From: Rufibacter sp. XAAS-G3-1
Lineage (GTDB): Bacteria; Bacteroidota; Bacteroidia; Cytophagales; Hymenobacteraceae
DNA length: 64,000 nt
Direction: 5' to 3'
Assembly (NCBI RefSeq): GCF_013623775.1
Contig: NZ_JABFAM010000005.1
Coordinates: 372,001 to 436,000, forward strand
Both the position numbers and the translations under genes were made by a program. Below, piece by piece: positions 61,476-64,000 of the stretch. The notes beneath the pieces were generated by a model, which was given only the letters and a program-made list of their open reading frames with translations, was not told where the DNA came from and did no database searches. The stretch's first letter is position 1; every line of letters starts with the position of its first letter.

Positions 61476-62396
61476 ATGGGAATGTTTGCTTTGATTGTAT
61501 TCACAGTAGTGGTGTGTGTGGTGTTTTACCGGTGGGCCACCCGTAAGAGCCGGCGGCGGAAGAAGGTGTTGGCGCAGGAGTTTCCGGCGGAGTGGCGCAA
61601 GGTGCTCACCAACCGGGTAGGGTTCTACCATACCTTGAAAACCGATGAAGAGAAACAGCGCTTTGAGAAGATGGTGCAGTTGTTCTTGTCTGAAAAACGC
61701 ATTACCGGCATTGAAGTAACCATTGACACCACCACCAAAGTACTGGTAGCCGCCAGCGCCATTATCCCCATCTTCGGGTTGCAGGACTGGGAGTACCAGA
61801 ACCTGGGTGAGATCCTGATTTTCCCCGGAAGCCTGGAGCGTTACAAAGACGAAGACAGTGAGGCCGTCTCAGAGGTGCTGGGCCGCGTAAACCCTTTCCA
61901 GAACGACCATTACGTCACGCTCTCCAAGCCCGCCCTGGAACGCGGCTTCAACGACATGGGCGACCGCCAGAACGTGGGCATCCATGAGTTCGCGCACATG
62001 CTGGACCAAGCCGATGGGGAGATTGACGGTACGCCCGCCGCCTACCTGCCCGATGAACTGGTAAAACCCTGGGAAGAACTGCGAGACCGCAAGATCAAGG
62101 AAATCAGGAAAGGGCAATCAGACATTAACCCGTACGCGGCCACCAATGAAGCCGAGTTCTTCGCCGTCTCCACTGAATATTTTTTCGAGAAACCCGGCCA
62201 GTTGTCTGAAAAGCACCCTCGGCTGTACGCCATGCTCACCAGAATTTTCAAACAAAACCCCAAACGCCGCTTCGGGCTTAATTTCAGGGAACTGCTCAAC
62301 CCCTACGGCAAACGCCTGGGCCGCAACGAACCCTGCCCCTGCGGCAGCGGCAACAAGTACAAGCAATGCTGTCTGCCCAAAAAGTCAACTGCCTGA
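61476..62396 (+). CDS. M90 zinc metallopeptidase (MtfA-like) with C-terminal SEC-C motif
   Basis: A 306-residue protein with an N-terminal hydrophobic segment (MGMFALIVFTVVVCVVFYRW; ATG at 61476 or 61482, the upstream TTG is less likely). The peptidase domain has KRITGIEVTIDTTTKVLVAA, VGIHEFAHMLDQADGEIDGT with the HExxH-type HEFAH zinc site and a downstream Glu in ATNEAEFFAVSTEYFFEKP. It matches MtfA (M90), which in Enterobacteria inactivates the Mlc repressor. The last 20 residues are a SEC-C zinc motif (RNEPCPCGSGNKYKQCCLP), usually found in SecA and a few other proteins. It may tether the peptidase to the ribosome or Sec machinery; inference. Confidence 0.93.
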   Translation: MGMFALIVFTVVVCVVFYRWATRKSRRRKKVLAQEFPAEWRKVLTNRVGFYHTLKTDEEKQRFEKMVQLFLSEKRITGIEVTIDTTTKVLVAASAIIPIFGLQDWEYQNLGEILIFPGSLERYKDEDSEAVSEVLGRVNPFQNDHYVTLSKPALERGFNDMGDRQNVGIHEFAHMLDQADGEIDGTPAAYLPDELVKPWEELRDRKIKEIRKGQSDINPYAATNEAEFFAVSTEYFFEKPGQLSEKHPRLYAMLTRIFKQNPKRRFGLNFRELLNPYGKRLGRNEPCPCGSGNKYKQCCLPKKSTA

Positions 62397-62450
62397 GGGC
62401 AGATTTTCCGGTACTCGGAGGTAGCGTACGCGCTCTACGCCTCTTTTGCG

Positions 62451-62482
62451 GTGCGTAGAGGTAGCGTAAGCGCTCTACGCAC
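62451..62482. repeat. GTGCGTAGAG hairpin and repeat shared with 5.6-5.77 kb
   Basis: GTGCGTAGAG pairs with CTCTACGCAC around a 12 nt loop; the text continues through 62556 (GGACAGCCAA, CTCCTGATTGGCG, then CTCGTAGTGTGCGCAGCTCC) with copies at 5592-5770 and 20521-20759. No gene lies in 62397-62709. Confidence 0.7.
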
Positions 62483-62709
62483 CAAAGGACAGCCAATCTC
62501 CTGATTGGCGAGTTATCGGCACAGACCTCGTAGTGTGCGCAGCTCCTACGAGGCCTGTGGAGTAGCCGGTATTGCGTGTATCCAACTTTAGGAGGGGTGT
62601 TTTGATTATCACGCATCGCCGTGGGCGCTAGTCTAGAAGCCCGCGCCAGCTTTTCTGATTTGGTTTTGAGGCTACTTTCTACAAAACAGCCTCAAAACGC
62701 CTGCTAGCC

Positions 62710-64000
62710 TTAGATCTTCACCGTCTTCCATCTGCCTTTTCTGAACAGCCACCAACTAATCAGCGCGTGTAGGGAGTGGCAGAAAGCGATGGTCACAAAG
62801 ATGCCGGTTTGGGCGTAGCCCAGGTGAATGGCCAGCAGGTACGCCAGCGGAATTTCCAGCAGGCAGAGCACTACAATGTTGATAAAAGCCGGGGTTTTGG
62901 TGTCACCGGCCCCGTTGAAAGCCTGTACCATGACCATGCCCAGCCCGAAGAAAATGTAGCCCAGCGTAATGATTTTCAAGGCAGACGAAGCAATGGAGAT
63001 GACGGCCGGTTCCTGGGTGAAAAGGCCCGCCAGATGATCTCCGAAGAAAAAGAAAGCGGCCGTAGCCAAGCCCAGAAAGAACATGTTGTAGCGGGCGGTC
63101 AGCCAGACAGAAATCTCGGCCCGGCCGGGTTTGCCGGCGCCCAGGTTCTGGCCTACCAACGTAGCCGCCGCCGAAGACAAGCCCCAGGCTGGCAGCAGCG
63201 TGAACGTAATGACCCGGAAGGCAATGGTGTAGCCCGCCAATGCATTGTTGCCGAACTCGGCCACAATCCTGGTCAGGAAAATCCAACTGGCAGAGTCAAT
63301 CATGAACTGGCCCATGCCGCCCAGAGAAACCCGCAGAATGCGTTGCACAACCTTGTAGTGGAGCGCCATGTTCTCACGGGTAATCATGAGGAGGTGCTTC
63401 CCGTTGAGCAGATGGTACAACTGGTAAATAACGCCAATGCCCCGGCTGATGGTAGTAGCCCAGGCCGCGCCCTCCAGCCCCAACGCAGGTACCGGGCCCA
63501 GCCCAAAGATGAGAAGCGGAGCCAGTAGAATATTGATCCCGTTTGCTAACCATAGCGTGCGCATGGGCAAGTGCGGCAGTCCGGCCCCCCTGAACGCCCC
63601 GTTGAGGAGGAAAAGCAGGATAATGATGAGATTACTCCCGAAGATAATGCGCGCGTAGCCCACGCCTTTGGCGATGACCTCGGCATCTGCCCCCATCAAC
63701 CGGAGAATGTCTGTGGCGAAGAGAAACGTGAGAACGCTGGTGACCAGGGCTAATACGCCACCGGTGACCAACAACTGATACGTGATGGTGCCCGCCTGCT
63801 GGTACTTCTTCTCACCAAACCGGCGCGCCACCATGGCGGTACCGGCCATGCTCAGGCCCATGCCCACTGAGTACACAATCATCAGGATAGACTCTGTAAG
63901 ACCTACGGTCGCCAGGGCGTAAGAACCCAACCGGCCCACCAGAAAGATATCCACCACGGCAAAAAGCGACTCCATGAGCATCTCCAGAATCATGGGGGTG
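62710..64000 (-). CDS. MATE family efflux transporter, N-terminus outside the window
   Basis: At least 427 residues of a 12-helix MATE exporter; the frame runs past the right edge, since helix 1 (PMILEMLMESLFAVVDIFLV) would be preceded by a short N-terminus. Conserved segments include VGRLGSYALATVGLTESILM, GMGLSMAGTAMVARRFGEKK and, in the C-terminal half, WGLSSAAATLVGQNLGAGKP. MATE proteins export cationic drugs or metabolites in exchange for H+ or Na+. Residues that decide the coupling ion cannot be assigned by eye. It is the last feature and appears monocistronic. Confidence 0.93.
   Translation of the reverse strand, partial: TPMILEMLMESLFAVVDIFLVGRLGSYALATVGLTESILMIVYSVGMGLSMAGTAMVARRFGEKKYQQAGTITYQLLVTGGVLALVTSVLTFLFATDILRLMGADAEVIAKGVGYARIIFGSNLIIILLFLLNGAFRGAGLPHLPMRTLWLANGINILLAPLLIFGLGPVPALGLEGAAWATTISRGIGVIYQLYHLLNGKHLLMITRENMALHYKVVQRILRVSLGGMGQFMIDSASWIFLTRIVAEFGNNALAGYTIAFRVITFTLLPAWGLSSAAATLVGQNLGAGKPGRAEISVWLTARYNMFFLGLATAAFFFFGDHLAGLFTQEPAVISIASSALKIITLGYIFFGLGMVMVQAFNGAGDTKTPAFINIVVLCLLEIPLAYLLAIHLGYAQTGIFVTIAFCHSLHALISWWLFRKGRWKTVKI

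Overview
The window looks like a chromosomal segment of an aerobic Bacteroidota species, probably order Cytophagales and family Hymenobacteraceae (Rufibacter/Pontibacter-like); the genus is a guess. Support: TAnnTTTG -7 promoter elements, a TonB-type outer-membrane barrel with a carboxypeptidase-regulatory N-terminus, many lipoproteins, DUF4142 and DUF349 proteins, and dense intergenic palindromes. I see no rRNA, tRNA, CRISPR, prophage or intact insertion sequence.

Layout. 0-6.7 kb: edge of a GNAT acetyltransferase, a coiled-coil secreted protein, asnS, rpoN (sigma-54), a PAP2-like membrane protein and a small secreted protein. 6.8-11.4 kb: secreted M28 peptidase, GH20 hexosaminidase and two small membrane proteins. 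12.2-16.2 kb: six lipoprotein genes in a row, four with a DUF4142 (ferritin-like) domain and two without, mostly separated by strong hairpin terminators. 17.3-25.7 kb (minus strand): uvrA with a basic tail, a D-threonine-aldolase-like enzyme, PepSY protein, lipoprotein, LOG-family protein and a MacB-like permease. 26-32 kb: queA, a multi-PAS histidine kinase, ispD. 32.3-35.7 kb (minus): ABC ATPase, DUF2795 protein, outer-membrane barrel, DUF349 protein. 35.9 kb: ettA. 37.6-39.3 kb: broken REP-associated transposase genes among REP-like hairpins. 39.3-46.5 kb: fabF-like synthase, alpha/beta hydrolase, two lipoproteins (one YceI), M1 aminopeptidase. 46.7-51 kb: yjjX, then a tight pxpB-pxpC-pxpA-transporter operon for 5-oxoproline use. 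51.6-63.9 kb: M16 peptidase, TonB-type barrel, second PAS kinase, DUF1801, M90 peptidase with SEC-C motif, and a MATE transporter cut by the right edge.

The coding content is mostly housekeeping plus envelope and secreted hydrolases. The unusual part is the intergenic DNA: several dispersed repeat families occur many times, including perfect 32-60 nt palindromes, a ~90 bp MITE-like inverted-repeat element, and a ~230 bp element with an invariant GC-rich core present in three copies plus one internally deleted copy. The best candidates for something undescribed are this palindrome/RAYT system, the GC-core element, and the DUF4142 lipoprotein array with its domain-less derivative.
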